Positions 18,019 through 27,808 of a stretch of 64,000 bases of DNA are shown here, one piece after another; position 1 is the first letter of the stretch, and the number at the start of each line of letters is the position of its first letter. The translations under genes and the position numbers were made by a program. The notes beneath the pieces were generated by a model. That model had not been told where the DNA came from. It saw only the letters and a list, made by a program, of their open reading frames with translations, and did not search any database. The stretch comes from Pelagibaculum spongiae (GTDB lineage Bacteria; Pseudomonadota; Gammaproteobacteria; Enterobacterales; Pelagibaculaceae), in assembly GCF_003097315.1 (NCBI RefSeq), contig NZ_QDDL01000005.1:124001-188000 (forward strand), in the 5' to 3' direction.

Positions 18019-18471
18019 TTAGAAGCAACCCTGTTGTTTCAGCTGTTGCTGTGGCTGAAGTGCTGCAGCAATCGGCGAGTTTGCTTTCATCTCCAACATA
18101 TATCGACACTCCATTCGCTTGGCGCGAGGAATCGGCGCTTTACGGCTTGGGTGATGCGGTAAATTTCTTTGAATATCGGTAATGGTTAACTGACTATCAA
18201 GGCAGAATAAATCGAGGTCAAACCAGGTGTCTGGCATCCAGAACTTTCGATGATCTTTTTGGGGGTAAACAAACAACAAGCCTTGCTGAGAAGAAAACTG
18301 CTCTGGCTGCAAACCACTGACACCTTGGCTGCGTGATTGGTCATTATTGGCTAGCCGGGTTTCAATAATATGGTTTTGTGGTGAGATTAACTGACAACGT
18401 GGCAGGTTATTGAATTCGCTAACTACCGATGAATTCACCAAAAATAACACCAAAGTCAAGATTTCAGTCAT
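18019..18471 (-). CDS. DUF192 family protein, probably exported
   Basis: A 150-residue protein. The N-terminus has a hydrophobic stretch (about 4-18) that may be a signal peptide. The core shows the DUF192 pattern: GLQPEQFSSQQGLLFVYP, then FWMPDTWFDLDLFCLD, then ITDIQRNLPHHP. Family function is unknown. It ends directly against the stop of the convergent DUF1186 gene, and is divergent from menF, so the two share a promoter region of about 170 bp. Confidence 0.82.
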   Translation of the reverse strand: MTEILTLVLFLVNSSVVSEFNNLPRCQLISPQNHIIETRLANNDQSRSQGVSGLQPEQFSSQQGLLFVYPQKDHRKFWMPDTWFDLDLFCLDSQLTITDIQRNLPHHPSRKAPIPRAKRMECRYMLEMKANSPIAAALQPQQQLKQQGCF

Positions 18472-18644
18472 TGGCTACCTCTTTTGCAGTATTGCTAATG
18501 ACAATAGTACATGGATACTGACAGTTACTTATCGATCCAATAAAAATAACTATAAGTCATTGATATTGAGCGTGATCAAGCAAAGTCGATTTGGATTTTG
18601 TTACATTAGCAGCTCGGCTCTCATGTCTTTTTAAAGGCGCTACC

Positions 18645-20057
18645 TTGACGCAGTTTATTCCAGGTTATTCTCGCGCTTGTGCCAGTCTTGATCAACAGTT
18701 GATAGACACCAAAAAGCGCATAAACCCACTAGATCAACGACGTTTGATCCGGCTGGAGACTCCTGTAGAACCCATTTCAGCACTGGAATGGCTACAGGCT
18801 CAGAGAATGCTTCCCCGCACTTACTGGCGAGATCGTGATGGCAAAGCCATTCGCGCTGGTATTGGTTATGCGGTGAAAATGCCAGTGAATGTAGCCGAGG
18901 TATCTCCTCTGCTCAAGACTGCTAGTGAGCTGCTGAAAAATTGCGATGGGGATGCGGCGATTATGTCTGCTTTCTCGTTTGACCAACAAGCCACCCAATG
19001 GGGCGGCTTTGGCTGCGGCCAGATGGTTTTACCGCGAATTGAGCTAGTAGAAAAGAATCAGCGCCATGTTTTAGCGATCAACTTGTTGCTGGAACCTGGC
19101 CAAGTTGATGCAGAACTGAATCGAGCCAGAAAATCTCTTGCCAGTTTGCAATATCCCACCGGTTTGCCTGAATTGCCGATGTTATTAGGCCAGCCTGTTC
19201 ATCACCCGGCCTACAACGGCTGGCAAGATAGAGTTAAGCAGTTGCTGCAAGCTTTCAAGCGTGGCGATATGCAGAAAGTTGTACTGTCACGCTGCTCTGA
19301 ATGGAAGGCCGCTCATGCACTCAGTCCGTGGCGTTTATTAGCCGACTGGGGTCAGCGTGAAGCCGAGAGTTTCCGTTTTGGCTGGCAGTTGAATGATCGA
19401 GATGCCTTTGTCAGTTGTACTCCTGAGCGATTGTTCCAGCGTCGTGGCTTATTGCTGCGTACTGAAGCTTTGGCGGGCACTGCACCGCGTAGTGAAGGCA
19501 AAGCTGAAGATCAAGCATTGGCCCAAGCACTGCTTAATGATTCAAAAAATGGCCATGAAAACCGTTTGGTGCTGGAAGATATCCACAACCGGTTACAGCC
19601 TTTGTGTCAGCAGCTAGAACACAGCCAGGACATGTCGTTGGTTCGGCTGAGTAAAGTACAACACCTACGCCACACCTTGCGTGGCGTATTGAAGAAAGAC
19701 AGCGATGCCGATTTACTGCAAACCTTGCACCCTACGCCAGCCGTGGGCGGTGTTTCGCGAGAAAATGCCATGGCATGGTTGCGAAAGCACGAAGGCTATT
19801 TCCGTGGTTGGTATGCTGGTGCTGCCGGTTGTATCAAAGCAGACTCTAGCGAGTTTTGTGTCACCATTCGTAGTGTCCGAATTAAAGAAGGCAGTTTGCA
19901 GGCTTTCGCTGGTGCCGGTATTGTTGCTGGATCTAACCCACAAGCCGAATGGCAAGAAATTAATGCCAAGACTTCGGCGCTCTTATCCCTGTTCAAGCAG
20001 GAGGATCCGTGCCTCTCTCCGGTTCAACATCCAATGCAAGCGATCGATCAACGCTAA
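18645..20057 (+). CDS. menF: Isochorismate synthase (menaquinone pathway)
   Basis: About 470 residues with the chorismate-binding fold of MenF/EntC. The C-terminal catalytic part shows VVLSRCSEW, CTPERLF, EALAGTAPR, KNGHENRLVLEDI, HPTPAVGG and GAGIVAGSNP. It converts chorismate to isochorismate, the first step of menaquinone synthesis. I chose the TTG at 18645 because AAAGG lies 7 bases upstream; an earlier TTG at 18591 is open but has no such site. menD starts 49 bp before the end of this gene, so the two are translationally linked. Confidence 0.93.
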   Translation: MTQFIPGYSRACASLDQQLIDTKKRINPLDQRRLIRLETPVEPISALEWLQAQRMLPRTYWRDRDGKAIRAGIGYAVKMPVNVAEVSPLLKTASELLKNCDGDAAIMSAFSFDQQATQWGGFGCGQMVLPRIELVEKNQRHVLAINLLLEPGQVDAELNRARKSLASLQYPTGLPELPMLLGQPVHHPAYNGWQDRVKQLLQAFKRGDMQKVVLSRCSEWKAAHALSPWRLLADWGQREAESFRFGWQLNDRDAFVSCTPERLFQRRGLLLRTEALAGTAPRSEGKAEDQALAQALLNDSKNGHENRLVLEDIHNRLQPLCQQLEHSQDMSLVRLSKVQHLRHTLRGVLKKDSDADLLQTLHPTPAVGGVSRENAMAWLRKHEGYFRGWYAGAAGCIKADSSEFCVTIRSVRIKEGSLQAFAGAGIVAGSNPQAEWQEINAKTSALLSLFKQEDPCLSPVQHPMQAIDQR

Positions 20058-21877
20058 ACATTCCATTTAAATTGCCGCTGGCAGCTGGATTAAACCAGTT
20101 GTTCGCTTCGATTGTGTTGGAAGAATTAGCCCGGTTAGGCGTGCAGCATATTTGCCTGGCTCCCGGTTCTCGCTCGGCACCTTTAGCGCTGGCTGCGCAA
20201 ACTAGCCGCTTAAAACAGCATTGGCATTTCGATGAGCGCGGCTTGGCATTTAAAGCCCTCGGATTAGCTAAAGCCAGTGGCAAGCCGGTGGTAATTGTGA
20301 CGACTTCAGGTTCTGCGGTGGCGAATTTATTACCAGCAGTGGTCGAAGCTTTTCAAACGGGCGTGCCGCTAATTTTATTAACCGCTGACCGCCCGCCCGA
20401 ACTAATTAATTGCGCAGCCAATCAGGCGATTATTCAGCAAGGTATTTTTTCTAATTATCTCGCTGCAGAAACTAATTGGCTCCCCACTATTGAACAGCCA
20501 ATCGCCAGCTATTTAACCGAGTTGGATCAGCTGCTGTTTAACGCTCAATCCCAACAAGCGCCGGTGCACATTAATTTAATGCTGCGCGAGCCTTTGTACC
20601 CAGGTGTTGAACAACCGATTAATCCAGAGCTGTTGAGGATTCCAGCGAGATGGTTAAATTCTGCACAGGTTTTCACTGATTATCTACAAAGTTACCCACA
20701 GCTTGAGCAATCCTACTGCAATCGCCTTGTTAGTAGCTTTTCAGCTCGCAAGGGCTTAATCATCACCGGTGACTTATCCACAGAAGATAGCCAAGCTGCG
20801 CTGCAATTATCTCAAGTGTTCGGCTGGCCATTAGTGGCTGATATTCAAAGTGGTTTGAAAGGTTTGCCGGGCGTGCTGAGCCATAGCGACTTGTTGTTGG
20901 TGAACCCCCAGAGCAAAGCTTTATTAGATCAAGCCGAGGTATTGATTCAGCTTGGGCCAAGGCTGGTGTGTAAAAGACTCGGCCAGTGGATTACTGCCAA
21001 AGCCAATGCCGGTAATTGGCACAATAGTCTGATGATTAGCCGACAACCCCAGCGACAAGATCCAGACCATCTATTCCACCAACGCTGGACAGCTGATGTT
21101 GCTAAAGCCTGTGTGCAACTAATCCAAGCAATTGAAAATCAAACAATAAAGAATGATGGCGTTTGGCTTAAGGCATTACAAAATCAACAGCAACAGTTAT
21201 CCACAAAGCTAGATGATTGGTTAGATAGCCAACAAACCGGGCCCGCCGATGAAATGAATATCAGCCGGCAATTTTTGCAGCTGGCACCATCGGCAATATT
21301 TGTTGGTAATAGCTTGCCAGTACGTTTGGCTGAAATGGTCGGTCATGGTCGACAGACTTCAAGTCAAAACACCTGTGAACAACTAGAAAAAATTCAATGT
21401 CAGCAAGTATTTACTAACCGTGGGGCCAGCGGTATAGATGGCTTGCTAGCTTCGGCGGTGGGTGTTGCATCGGCACTTCAAACAACTGTTACGAAACAGA
21501 AATTTTCGATGTTACTCGGTGACCTATCGCTGCTGCATGACCTGAATTCACTCGAACTGCTGGCAAACTTTGATGACAACTTTGTATTGGTAGTGATCAA
21601 TAACGATGGCGGTGGTATTTTCCATATGCTGCCGATTCCAGCAGATAGCACCACTTCAACGCTGGGCCGAGATTGTTTTCAACGGCCGCATGGCCGGAAA
21701 ATGCAACAGGCTGCGGCGATGTTTGCTGTGGATTACCAGCCGGTGACCGAACTGGCGCAATTTAAGCCGGTTTATCAACAGGCATTGAACTCGAATCTGC
21801 CGAGTATTATTGAAGTTTTCACTGCGCCTGGCAGCGCAGCCCAGCAAATCAAACAGCTGATCAAGGAATTCAGTTAA
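20009..21877 (+). CDS. menD: SEPHCHC synthase MenD
   Basis: A 622-residue thiamine diphosphate enzyme that condenses isochorismate with 2-oxoglutarate. The N-terminal domain carries APGSRSAPLALA; the C-terminal cofactor-binding part has GASGIDG, LLGDLSLLHDLNSL and NNDGGGIFHMLP. Somewhat longer than the E. coli enzyme (556) because of a longer middle region around residues 330-460. The GTG start has a strong AGGAGG site at 19999-20004, inside menF. It overlaps menF by 49 bp and menH by one base. Confidence 0.96.
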   Translation: MPLSGSTSNASDRSTLNIPFKLPLAAGLNQLFASIVLEELARLGVQHICLAPGSRSAPLALAAQTSRLKQHWHFDERGLAFKALGLAKASGKPVVIVTTSGSAVANLLPAVVEAFQTGVPLILLTADRPPELINCAANQAIIQQGIFSNYLAAETNWLPTIEQPIASYLTELDQLLFNAQSQQAPVHINLMLREPLYPGVEQPINPELLRIPARWLNSAQVFTDYLQSYPQLEQSYCNRLVSSFSARKGLIITGDLSTEDSQAALQLSQVFGWPLVADIQSGLKGLPGVLSHSDLLLVNPQSKALLDQAEVLIQLGPRLVCKRLGQWITAKANAGNWHNSLMISRQPQRQDPDHLFHQRWTADVAKACVQLIQAIENQTIKNDGVWLKALQNQQQQLSTKLDDWLDSQQTGPADEMNISRQFLQLAPSAIFVGNSLPVRLAEMVGHGRQTSSQNTCEQLEKIQCQQVFTNRGASGIDGLLASAVGVASALQTTVTKQKFSMLLGDLSLLHDLNSLELLANFDDNFVLVVINNDGGGIFHMLPIPADSTTSTLGRDCFQRPHGRKMQQAAAMFAVDYQPVTELAQFKPVYQQALNSNLPSIIEVFTAPGSAAQQIKQLIKEFS

Positions 21878-22704
21878 TGGCAGTTGCTAGTGAATTATCC
21901 GGTGAGTCATTGAATTATCTCTGTGTCGGGAGCAACAATAAGCCAGCACTGATTTTCTTGCATGGTTTTTTAGGTTCACACGCTGATTGGATATCAATTG
22001 CTCAATCGTTGGCAGATGATTTTTATTGTGTGCTAGTTGATTTACCTGGCCATGGTAAAAGCGATTCTATTGCATCAGATTTTTCGATTTTCCCACAACA
22101 GTTGCTGCAAGTAATCGATCAGCTATCGATTAAACAATTCTCCCTTGTTGGCTATTCTCTGGGCGGCCGACTAAGCATGGTATTGATTGATTATCTTAAA
22201 CAAAACAATCAATTGACTCGATTACAAGGTTTGTTGATTGAATCTGCCCGCTATGGATTAATCGACGCGCAACAGAAACAAGAGCGAATTATCCATGACC
22301 AAAAATGGGCAAAAAAGATAATCGATCAGAATATCGAATTATTTTTATCTCAATGGTATACGCAGCCAGTTTTTGCTTATTTATCAGAAAGAAAACGCCA
22401 TAAACTACAAATGAAGAGAGCTAACAATCAAAGTCCATCTGCTTTAGCCCAGGCTTTAAATAATTTTTCATTGGGATTACAGACGAATTACATAAAATTG
22501 TTAACTAATATGATATGTCCTGTTATTTATTTACATGGTGCAAACGATCAAAAGTTTTCCCAGCTAGCGACTGAGCTAGCGAATCAAAAATATGAAAGTA
22601 ATTGCACTGCAATAGAAATACGTAGCGTAGTTGATTGCGGACATAATGTGCATCTAGATAATCCACAGGCATTAATTGACGCAGTGTATGCGCTGCATAA
22701 ATAG
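21877..22704 (+). CDS. menH: SHCHC synthase MenH (alpha/beta hydrolase)
   Basis: A 275-residue alpha/beta hydrolase with the full triad: nucleophile Ser in GYSLGG (about residue 91), Asp in HGANDQKF (about 221) and His in CGHNVHLDNP (about 254). The oxyanion-type LHGFLGSHADW near residue 29 and the position next to menD point to MenH, which removes pyruvate from the MenD product. The ATG overlaps the menD stop (TAATG). A general esterase cannot be excluded from sequence alone. Confidence 0.9.
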   Translation: MAVASELSGESLNYLCVGSNNKPALIFLHGFLGSHADWISIAQSLADDFYCVLVDLPGHGKSDSIASDFSIFPQQLLQVIDQLSIKQFSLVGYSLGGRLSMVLIDYLKQNNQLTRLQGLLIESARYGLIDAQQKQERIIHDQKWAKKIIDQNIELFLSQWYTQPVFAYLSERKRHKLQMKRANNQSPSALAQALNNFSLGLQTNYIKLLTNMICPVIYLHGANDQKFSQLATELANQKYESNCTAIEIRSVVDCGHNVHLDNPQALIDAVYALHK

Positions 22705-22842
22705 TCAGATGCTTGCTAGTAGAAAAATCATTAAATTTTAACCAATACATCGATCAATCGGCTGTGTAAGTGAGCAATCACTTGCTGCCTTAGTGATTTT
22801 TCGCTGTGATTAGTTGTTGTAAATAGAGGAGCGGTGGTTTCA

Positions 22843-23694
22843 ATGGAACCTAATAATACTCAAGAATATCGTCAGATCGAATGGAAAGACTGTTCAGAAA
22901 AGTATCAGGACATTCTGTTTCATAAAGCCGAAGGCATCGCCAAAATTACCATTAACCGGCCAGAAGTGCGCAATGCATTTCGTCCGCAAACGGTAAAAGA
23001 AATGATTCAGGCTTTGTCTGATGCCCGTTACGACGAGCAGGTCGGCACGATTATCTTTACCGGTGCCGGTGACCTGGCTTTTTGTTCTGGCGGCGACCAG
23101 AAGGTACGCGGCGATTACGGCGGATATAAAGACTCTGACGGTACTCACCATTTAAACGTACTCGATTTACAGCGCGATATTCGTACCTGCCCTAAGCCGA
23201 TAGTGGCGATGGTTGCGGGTTATGCCATTGGCGGTGGCCATGTATTACATATGGTGTGCGATTTAACCATCGCAGCAGAAAACGCCCGTTTCGGTCAAAC
23301 AGGCCCAAAGGTTGGCTCCTTCGACGGCGGATTCGGTGCCAGCTACATGGCACGTTTGGTTGGTCAGAAAAAAGCTCGCGAAATTTGGTTCCTTTGCCGT
23401 CAATACGACGCACAAGAAGCATTAGATATGGGCTTGATAAATACTGTTGTTCCACTAGAAAAATTGGAACAGGAAACCGTTACCTGGTGTCGCGAAATAC
23501 TACAGAATTCACCTATGGCGCTGCGCTGCTTGAAAGCCGCACTCAACGCCGATTGCGACGGCCAACAAGGCCTGCAAGAACTGGCTGGTAACGCGACCAT
23601 GCTGTTCTACATGACCGAAGAAGGTCAGGAAGGCCGCAACGCTTTCAATGAAAAGCGTCAGCCGAATTTTGATAAGTTTCCGCGTAATCCGTAG
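22843..23694 (+). CDS. menB: 1,4-dihydroxy-2-naphthoyl-CoA synthase
   Basis: About 283 residues of the crotonase superfamily with MenB-specific segments: [47 protein letters not shown] and the C-terminal [13 protein letters not shown]. It closes the second ring of the naphthoquinone. AGAGGAG at 22825-22831 fits the ATG at 22843 better than the GTG at 22834, which would be only 2 bases away. It is the last gene of the men block and is followed by a terminator. Confidence 0.96.
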   Translation: MEPNNTQEYRQIEWKDCSEKYQDILFHKAEGIAKITINRPEVRNAFRPQTVKEMIQALSDARYDEQVGTIIFTGAGDLAFCSGGDQKVRGDYGGYKDSDGTHHLNVLDLQRDIRTCPKPIVAMVAGYAIGGGHVLHMVCDLTIAAENARFGQTGPKVGSFDGGFGASYMARLVGQKKAREIWFLCRQYDAQEALDMGLINTVVPLEKLEQETVTWCREILQNSPMALRCLKAALNADCDGQQGLQELAGNATMLFYMTEEGQEGRNAFNEKRQPNFDKFPRNP

Positions 23695-23715
23695 GAATTT
23701 ATAAGATTGGTAAAA

Positions 23716-23746
23716 AGCCACTTCTTTTAAAGAAGTGGCTTTTTTA
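23716..23746 (+). terminator. Rho-independent terminator after menB
   Basis: AGCCACTTC at 23716-23724 pairs with GAAGTGGCT at 23732-23740; the stem can extend with flanking A and T runs, and a T-tract follows to 23746. The A-run before the stem means it could also work on the minus strand. Confidence 0.9.
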
Positions 23747-23835
23747 TGAAAAATAGAAAATCAAGTGAATGTTGTCGTAATACAATCCATAGATATTTAT
23801 TTGAATAAGTATTTAATTTACGAAACATTAAAAAA

Positions 23836-24306
23836 TCATACCCGCAAAGTCGCCAACAACCTTGCGGGTTTTTCTAGAAATCCAAACACATCTAATACTG
23901 AATGACAGGCGATATCTGCAGCCATTAGTGTTGGCATATAACAGCCTTCCTGCTGAACCAGTGCAATGCCAAGCCCGGCATGTTGCAGCATTTCACGATC
24001 ATTGAAACCATTGCCGACACAAATGCATTGTTGTGTGCCGAGGTGTTCGATATAGGCGAGCTTGTCGGTAAACTGTTTATTCTGGCTTAGGTTGTATAGC
24101 TGGCAATTAATGCCTGTTAATTGCTGCGCCACATTGCCATAGGTGTCTGCAGTGATTACATGAAATGTCACTTGGTTTGCTAACAAGTTTATCTTCTCAG
24201 CAACACCATCAACCAAGATTCCGTCTATAGCTAATGTGCCGTTAAAGTCGAAAACGACATGGTTAATTTTTAGGGTGTGGCGACTTGGAATAGAAAATTC
24301 AATCAT
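23836..24306 (-). CDS. HAD-superfamily hydrolase, soluble P-type-ATPase-like (COG4087 type)
   Basis: A 156-residue minimal HAD protein without a cap domain. Motif I is D20-F-N-G-T, motif II is ITADT, and motif IV GNGFNDREML supplies the Mg-binding acid. Instead of the second aspartate of DxD it has Asn, as in the soluble proteins related to the P domain of P-type ATPases. The substrate is unknown. It is followed at higher coordinates by a lipoprotein gene on the same strand, 42 bp upstream, and the two may be co-transcribed. Confidence 0.82.
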   Translation of the reverse strand: MIEFSIPSRHTLKINHVVFDFNGTLAIDGILVDGVAEKINLLANQVTFHVITADTYGNVAQQLTGINCQLYNLSQNKQFTDKLAYIEHLGTQQCICVGNGFNDREMLQHAGLGIALVQQEGCYMPTLMAADIACHSVLDVFGFLEKPARLLATLRV

Positions 24307-24348
24307 ATTTTTACCTACTTATATTTAAAGATGATTTTTTTCTGAGAA

Positions 24349-24825
24349 TTAAAAAGAAAGATCTTTAGTTTCAATAAACTCAATCTTATTATTTTTTATT
24401 TTGAATAACTCCTGCGTTTTATACCCGCCAGAGCCAGAAGATTGTATCTCAACAACAATAACTTCATCTGATGTTTGCTGCTGATCGATGAATATATTGG
24501 ACACACTACCGTCTCGCATTCTGATCAGTCCATCTAGAAAATCATCATAAGGGAACTGTGGATTGGCTCCATATAACCGAATACTGAAGCTACCAATGCC
24601 GCGGGGTTCTTTCTTGCCTTGTTCAATCACGATTCGCTGTTGGTTTACAGAGAGCAGCTCGTTATTAAAGAGATGGCTGTTTTGGAAATTATCTGGGCAG
24701 CCGACAAGCTGTGTGGCGAGTGATTGGCTTAGCGACTGCTGGTTTTGAGAAGTTGCCGCTTGCTTGACTGGTTGTGCCTGACAGCCACATAGCAAGATAA
24801 CGAAAAATAAATAAAGAGATTTCAT
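24349..24825 (-). CDS. Lipoprotein, unknown function
   Basis: A 158-residue protein with a lipoprotein signal: MKSLYLFFVILLCGC, lipobox LCGC with Cys15 as the lipid attachment site. The residue after Cys is Gln, so it should be sent to the outer membrane rather than kept inside. The mature part is Gln- and Ser-rich and has no domain I recognise. It lies just upstream of the HAD gene on the same strand. Confidence 0.75.
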   Translation of the reverse strand: MKSLYLFFVILLCGCQAQPVKQAATSQNQQSLSQSLATQLVGCPDNFQNSHLFNNELLSVNQQRIVIEQGKKEPRGIGSFSIRLYGANPQFPYDDFLDGLIRMRDGSVSNIFIDQQQTSDEVIVVEIQSSGSGGYKTQELFKIKNNKIEFIETKDLSF

Positions 24826-25011
24826 TTTTTACCTTTTAGATCAGTTAATGCTCAAATCAAATTAGATAAACCGATGGTTGTTTGTGACTGACCGGTGATT
24901 TGAATTTGGTCATTTGTTTAGGCTAATGTAGTTTGCATTGAAGGCCGTTGGTATTGAGAGCAGCTCGCTGCATAGGCGGTTTGCATTAAAACAGGTTAGT
25001 GGGAGTGGCGC

Positions 25012-25278
25012 ATGGCAAAGACCAAAGTTAAGAACGAACCACAGCTAGTGCTCGAAGCGTTGAGAGTTGGTGAAATTTACGCCAATAAACGGAAGGTAGG
25101 TGAGTTTAGCGCCACCGATTCTGCCAAAGACAAATTACGTTTTATCTATCGATTATTAGTGCATGACAAGCTGATTCAGCCGCTGGCTAAAGGTCAGGAA
25201 GATGAGCCGAATATGAAGCATAAGCTGGCATTGTGGATGTCTCGCCAGCTGCCTGAAGATCATCCGCTATTAAAGTAG
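25012..25278 (+). CDS. Small DUF5062-like protein
   Basis: An 88-residue soluble protein with KDKLRFIYRLLVHDKLIQPLA and MKHKLALWMSRQLPEDHPLLK, which resembles the DUF5062 family of marine gammaproteobacteria from memory; the function is unknown. GGGAG lies about 10 bases before the ATG. It ends 6 bp before the convergent YaiI gene stop, with no room for a terminator. Confidence 0.7.
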   Translation: MAKTKVKNEPQLVLEALRVGEIYANKRKVGEFSATDSAKDKLRFIYRLLVHDKLIQPLAKGQEDEPNMKHKLALWMSRQLPEDHPLLK

Positions 25279-25284
25279 CTGTAA

Positions 25285-25743
25285 TTACTTTTTCAACTGT
25301 TTCAATTTTGCCAACTGGCGGTCTAGCTGGTTGGCAAATTCCATTCGGTCGGTTTTGCTCAGTGCTGCAGGGCCGCCGGTTTGAATGCCGCTAGAACGCA
25401 TAGTTTCCATAAAGTCTCGCATATTCAATCGCTCACGAATATTTTCTTTACTGTATAACTCACCGCGAATATTTAACGCCAGTGCGCCTTTTTCAATCAC
25501 TTCGGCTGCCAAAGGAATATCGCCGGTAATCACCAGATCGCCCTTTTCTACTCTTTGGACAATTTCGTTATCTGCTACATCGAATCCGCTGGGGACCTGT
25601 ATCATGCGAATTAGCTGCGAAGGCGGCACGCGAATATGCTGGTTGGCGACTAAGGTCAGGGGTGTTTGCGTGCGCTCAGCAGCACGAAACAGAATTTCCC
25701 GCATCACAACAGGACAAGCATCAGCATCAACCCAGATCTTCAT
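25285..25743 (-). CDS. yaiI: YaiI/YqxD family protein (UPF0178, DUF188)
   Basis: A 152-residue protein with the family's N-terminal [22 protein letters not shown], which gives an acidic PIN-like active site, followed by [18 protein letters not shown] and [20 protein letters not shown]. The length is typical. A nuclease role is suggested by fold but not proven for the family. It converges on the DUF5062-like gene. Confidence 0.92.
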   Translation of the reverse strand: MKIWVDADACPVVMREILFRAAERTQTPLTLVANQHIRVPPSQLIRMIQVPSGFDVADNEIVQRVEKGDLVITGDIPLAAEVIEKGALALNIRGELYSKENIRERLNMRDFMETMRSSGIQTGGPAALSKTDRMEFANQLDRQLAKLKQLKK

Positions 25744-25794
25744 CTATCTTCTCTTCGCTTTCGGTATTTCAAGTCAGGGCGCATTATAACATGG

Positions 25795-25813
25795 CATATA
25801 CCCAAACTAGTTC
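25795..25813. repeat. Partial copy of the TTGGGTATA palindromic repeat
   Basis: CATATACCCAAACTAGTTC is the left arm of the palindrome found complete at 34386-34442; a weakly matching right arm follows near 25824-25837. It lies between yaiI and the SulP gene. Confidence 0.55.
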
Positions 25814-25950
25814 GATGATTTGTGGTACTTGAGGGTATTGCCGTAGTCGTTCGACGGATCAATAAAATAAACATTGGCCAAGGTTTGACGATTGATTATA
25901 TTAGCCAAAACGAATAAACAACTTTTTCATGATGTGTTGGTGACTAGCTA

Positions 25951-27723
25951 ATGAGTAATTCCCATAACCGTTGGACTCGCTGGTTTCCGTGGCTTGCCTG
26001 GCGAAAAAGTTATCAACAGTCTGACCTAGTCGCTGATTTACTGGCAGGTGCGGTCGTCGCAGTGCTACTGGTGCCGCAAGGTATGGCCTACGCCATGTTG
26101 GCGGGTTTGCCACCTCAGATGGGCTTATATGCCGCTATTTTGCCGACATTGTTGTATAGCCTGTTTGGTTCTAGCCGATCTTTGGCAGTTGGGCCGGTTG
26201 CAATTGCTTCTTTGATGACGGGTGAAGCAGTGTTGGCGTTTGCTGAAATTGGTAGCCAACAATACTTACAACTGACGGTTCAATTGTCGTTGCTGACTGG
26301 CTTATTTTTATTGCTATTGAGAATGCTTCGGATGGGGCAAGTGGTTGCCTTTCTCAGCCATGCTGTAATTAGTGGTTTTACTGCTGGTGCAGCAGTGCTT
26401 ATCGCTCTGAACCAACTGAGTCATATTAGCGGTATTTCTCTAGCAGGTGCCCATGGTGCTGCTGAGTTGATGATGACTTTTTGGCAGCGGCTTGAACAAT
26501 TAAACCCAACAACACTCATGATTGCTGGCGTTGCATTACTACTTTTAGTGCTGTGGAAAAGTTTACTTCCTGCTGGGTTAACCCGTCTCGGAATGTCTAA
26601 AACATTGGCTAGCATGCTGGGTAAGGCAGCGCCGATGGCTGCGGTTATCTTTGGTTTGTTGGTGATTGGCCTTGGCGATTATGACCAGTCTGCCGGCGTT
26701 AAGATTGTCGGTGCAATTCCGGCCGGCCTACCTGAAATATCAGTGGTTAATATTTTTCAGACGCCAGATAACCAATCAATTTGGCATAACCTATGGATAT
26801 TAGCGCCCTCGGCATTTTTAATTGCCTTGGTCGGCTTTTTAGAAAGCGTTTCTGTTGCAACGGCATTGGCAGGAAAAAAACGAGAAACCATCGAGCCAGA
26901 TAACGAATTATTTGCTCTAGCCATTGCCAATTTAGGCTCGGCAGTTAGTGGCACTATGCCGGTGGCTGGCGGCTTTGGTCGGTCGATGGTTAATGACGCT
27001 GCAGGTGCTAAAACCACGCTGGCTTCAGTGATTAGTGCAGTTTTATTATTGATTACACTGCTTTGGTTTACCGAGTGGTTTGAACAGTTGCCTAAGGCAG
27101 TGCTCGGTGCGGTGATTCTAATTGCCGTATTACCATTAATTGATATAAAAAGTATTTTACAAACATGGCGTTATAACAAAGCAGATGGTGTTACTCTATT
27201 TACCAGTTTTGTAGCCGTTCTGGTTTGCGGTGTTGAGCTGGGAATACTGATTGGCATTGGCTGCTCCTTTGTTCTGTTGGTATGGAGAGTTAGCCAGCCG
27301 CATATTGCTCGAGTAGGCCGAGTTGATGCTACGGGTCATTACCGAAACTTGAAGCGATATCCACAGGCTCAGCACCAAGGTTTATTGCTGATACGAGTTG
27401 ATGAAAGCTTGTATTTTGCCAATGCCAGAGTCGTGGAAGATTCATTAATGCAGCTGGCATTAGCTGAGGGGCAATCAGGCCATTTGGTGCTGATTTGTTC
27501 TGGAATTAATTTCATTGATGCCAGCGCATTGGAATCATTGGAAAGACTACAAACTAAATTACAGTCAGCCGGAATTGTGTTGCATCTGGCTGAAGTGAAA
27601 GGGCCGGTAATGGATCGACTGGCAGCTACCCGTTTTATTGATCATCTAGGGCAAGGCAAGGTGTTTTTATCTACCGAACAAGCGGTAGATTATCTAACAC
27701 AGCAACTGGAATGGACTATCTAG
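25951..27723 (+). CDS. SulP family inorganic anion transporter
   Basis: A 590-residue membrane protein of the SLC26/SulP family. The start of the membrane domain has DLLAGAVVAVLLVPQGMAYA and GLPPQMGLYAAILPTLLYSLFG; the family's SxxxxTxGxxS region appears as SGTMPVAGGFGRSMVNDAAGAKT. A cytoplasmic STAS domain occupies about 455-575, with GINFIDASALESLERL. It probably carries sulfate, bicarbonate or a related anion across the inner membrane. The next gene on the same strand is a sulfur-linked metallo-hydrolase, which favours a sulfur oxyanion but does not prove it. Confidence 0.93.
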   Translation: MSNSHNRWTRWFPWLAWRKSYQQSDLVADLLAGAVVAVLLVPQGMAYAMLAGLPPQMGLYAAILPTLLYSLFGSSRSLAVGPVAIASLMTGEAVLAFAEIGSQQYLQLTVQLSLLTGLFLLLLRMLRMGQVVAFLSHAVISGFTAGAAVLIALNQLSHISGISLAGAHGAAELMMTFWQRLEQLNPTTLMIAGVALLLLVLWKSLLPAGLTRLGMSKTLASMLGKAAPMAAVIFGLLVIGLGDYDQSAGVKIVGAIPAGLPEISVVNIFQTPDNQSIWHNLWILAPSAFLIALVGFLESVSVATALAGKKRETIEPDNELFALAIANLGSAVSGTMPVAGGFGRSMVNDAAGAKTTLASVISAVLLLITLLWFTEWFEQLPKAVLGAVILIAVLPLIDIKSILQTWRYNKADGVTLFTSFVAVLVCGVELGILIGIGCSFVLLVWRVSQPHIARVGRVDATGHYRNLKRYPQAQHQGLLLIRVDESLYFANARVVEDSLMQLALAEGQSGHLVLICSGINFIDASALESLERLQTKLQSAGIVLHLAEVKGPVMDRLAATRFIDHLGQGKVFLSTEQAVDYLTQQLEWTI

Positions 27724-27808
27724 TTGGGCGTTAGTAACGGCATAAGAGGCTTGGAATAAAGCCTCAGATAAAATTAGCCTTGTTATATCTGCCTTAAGGA
27801 GAAATATT

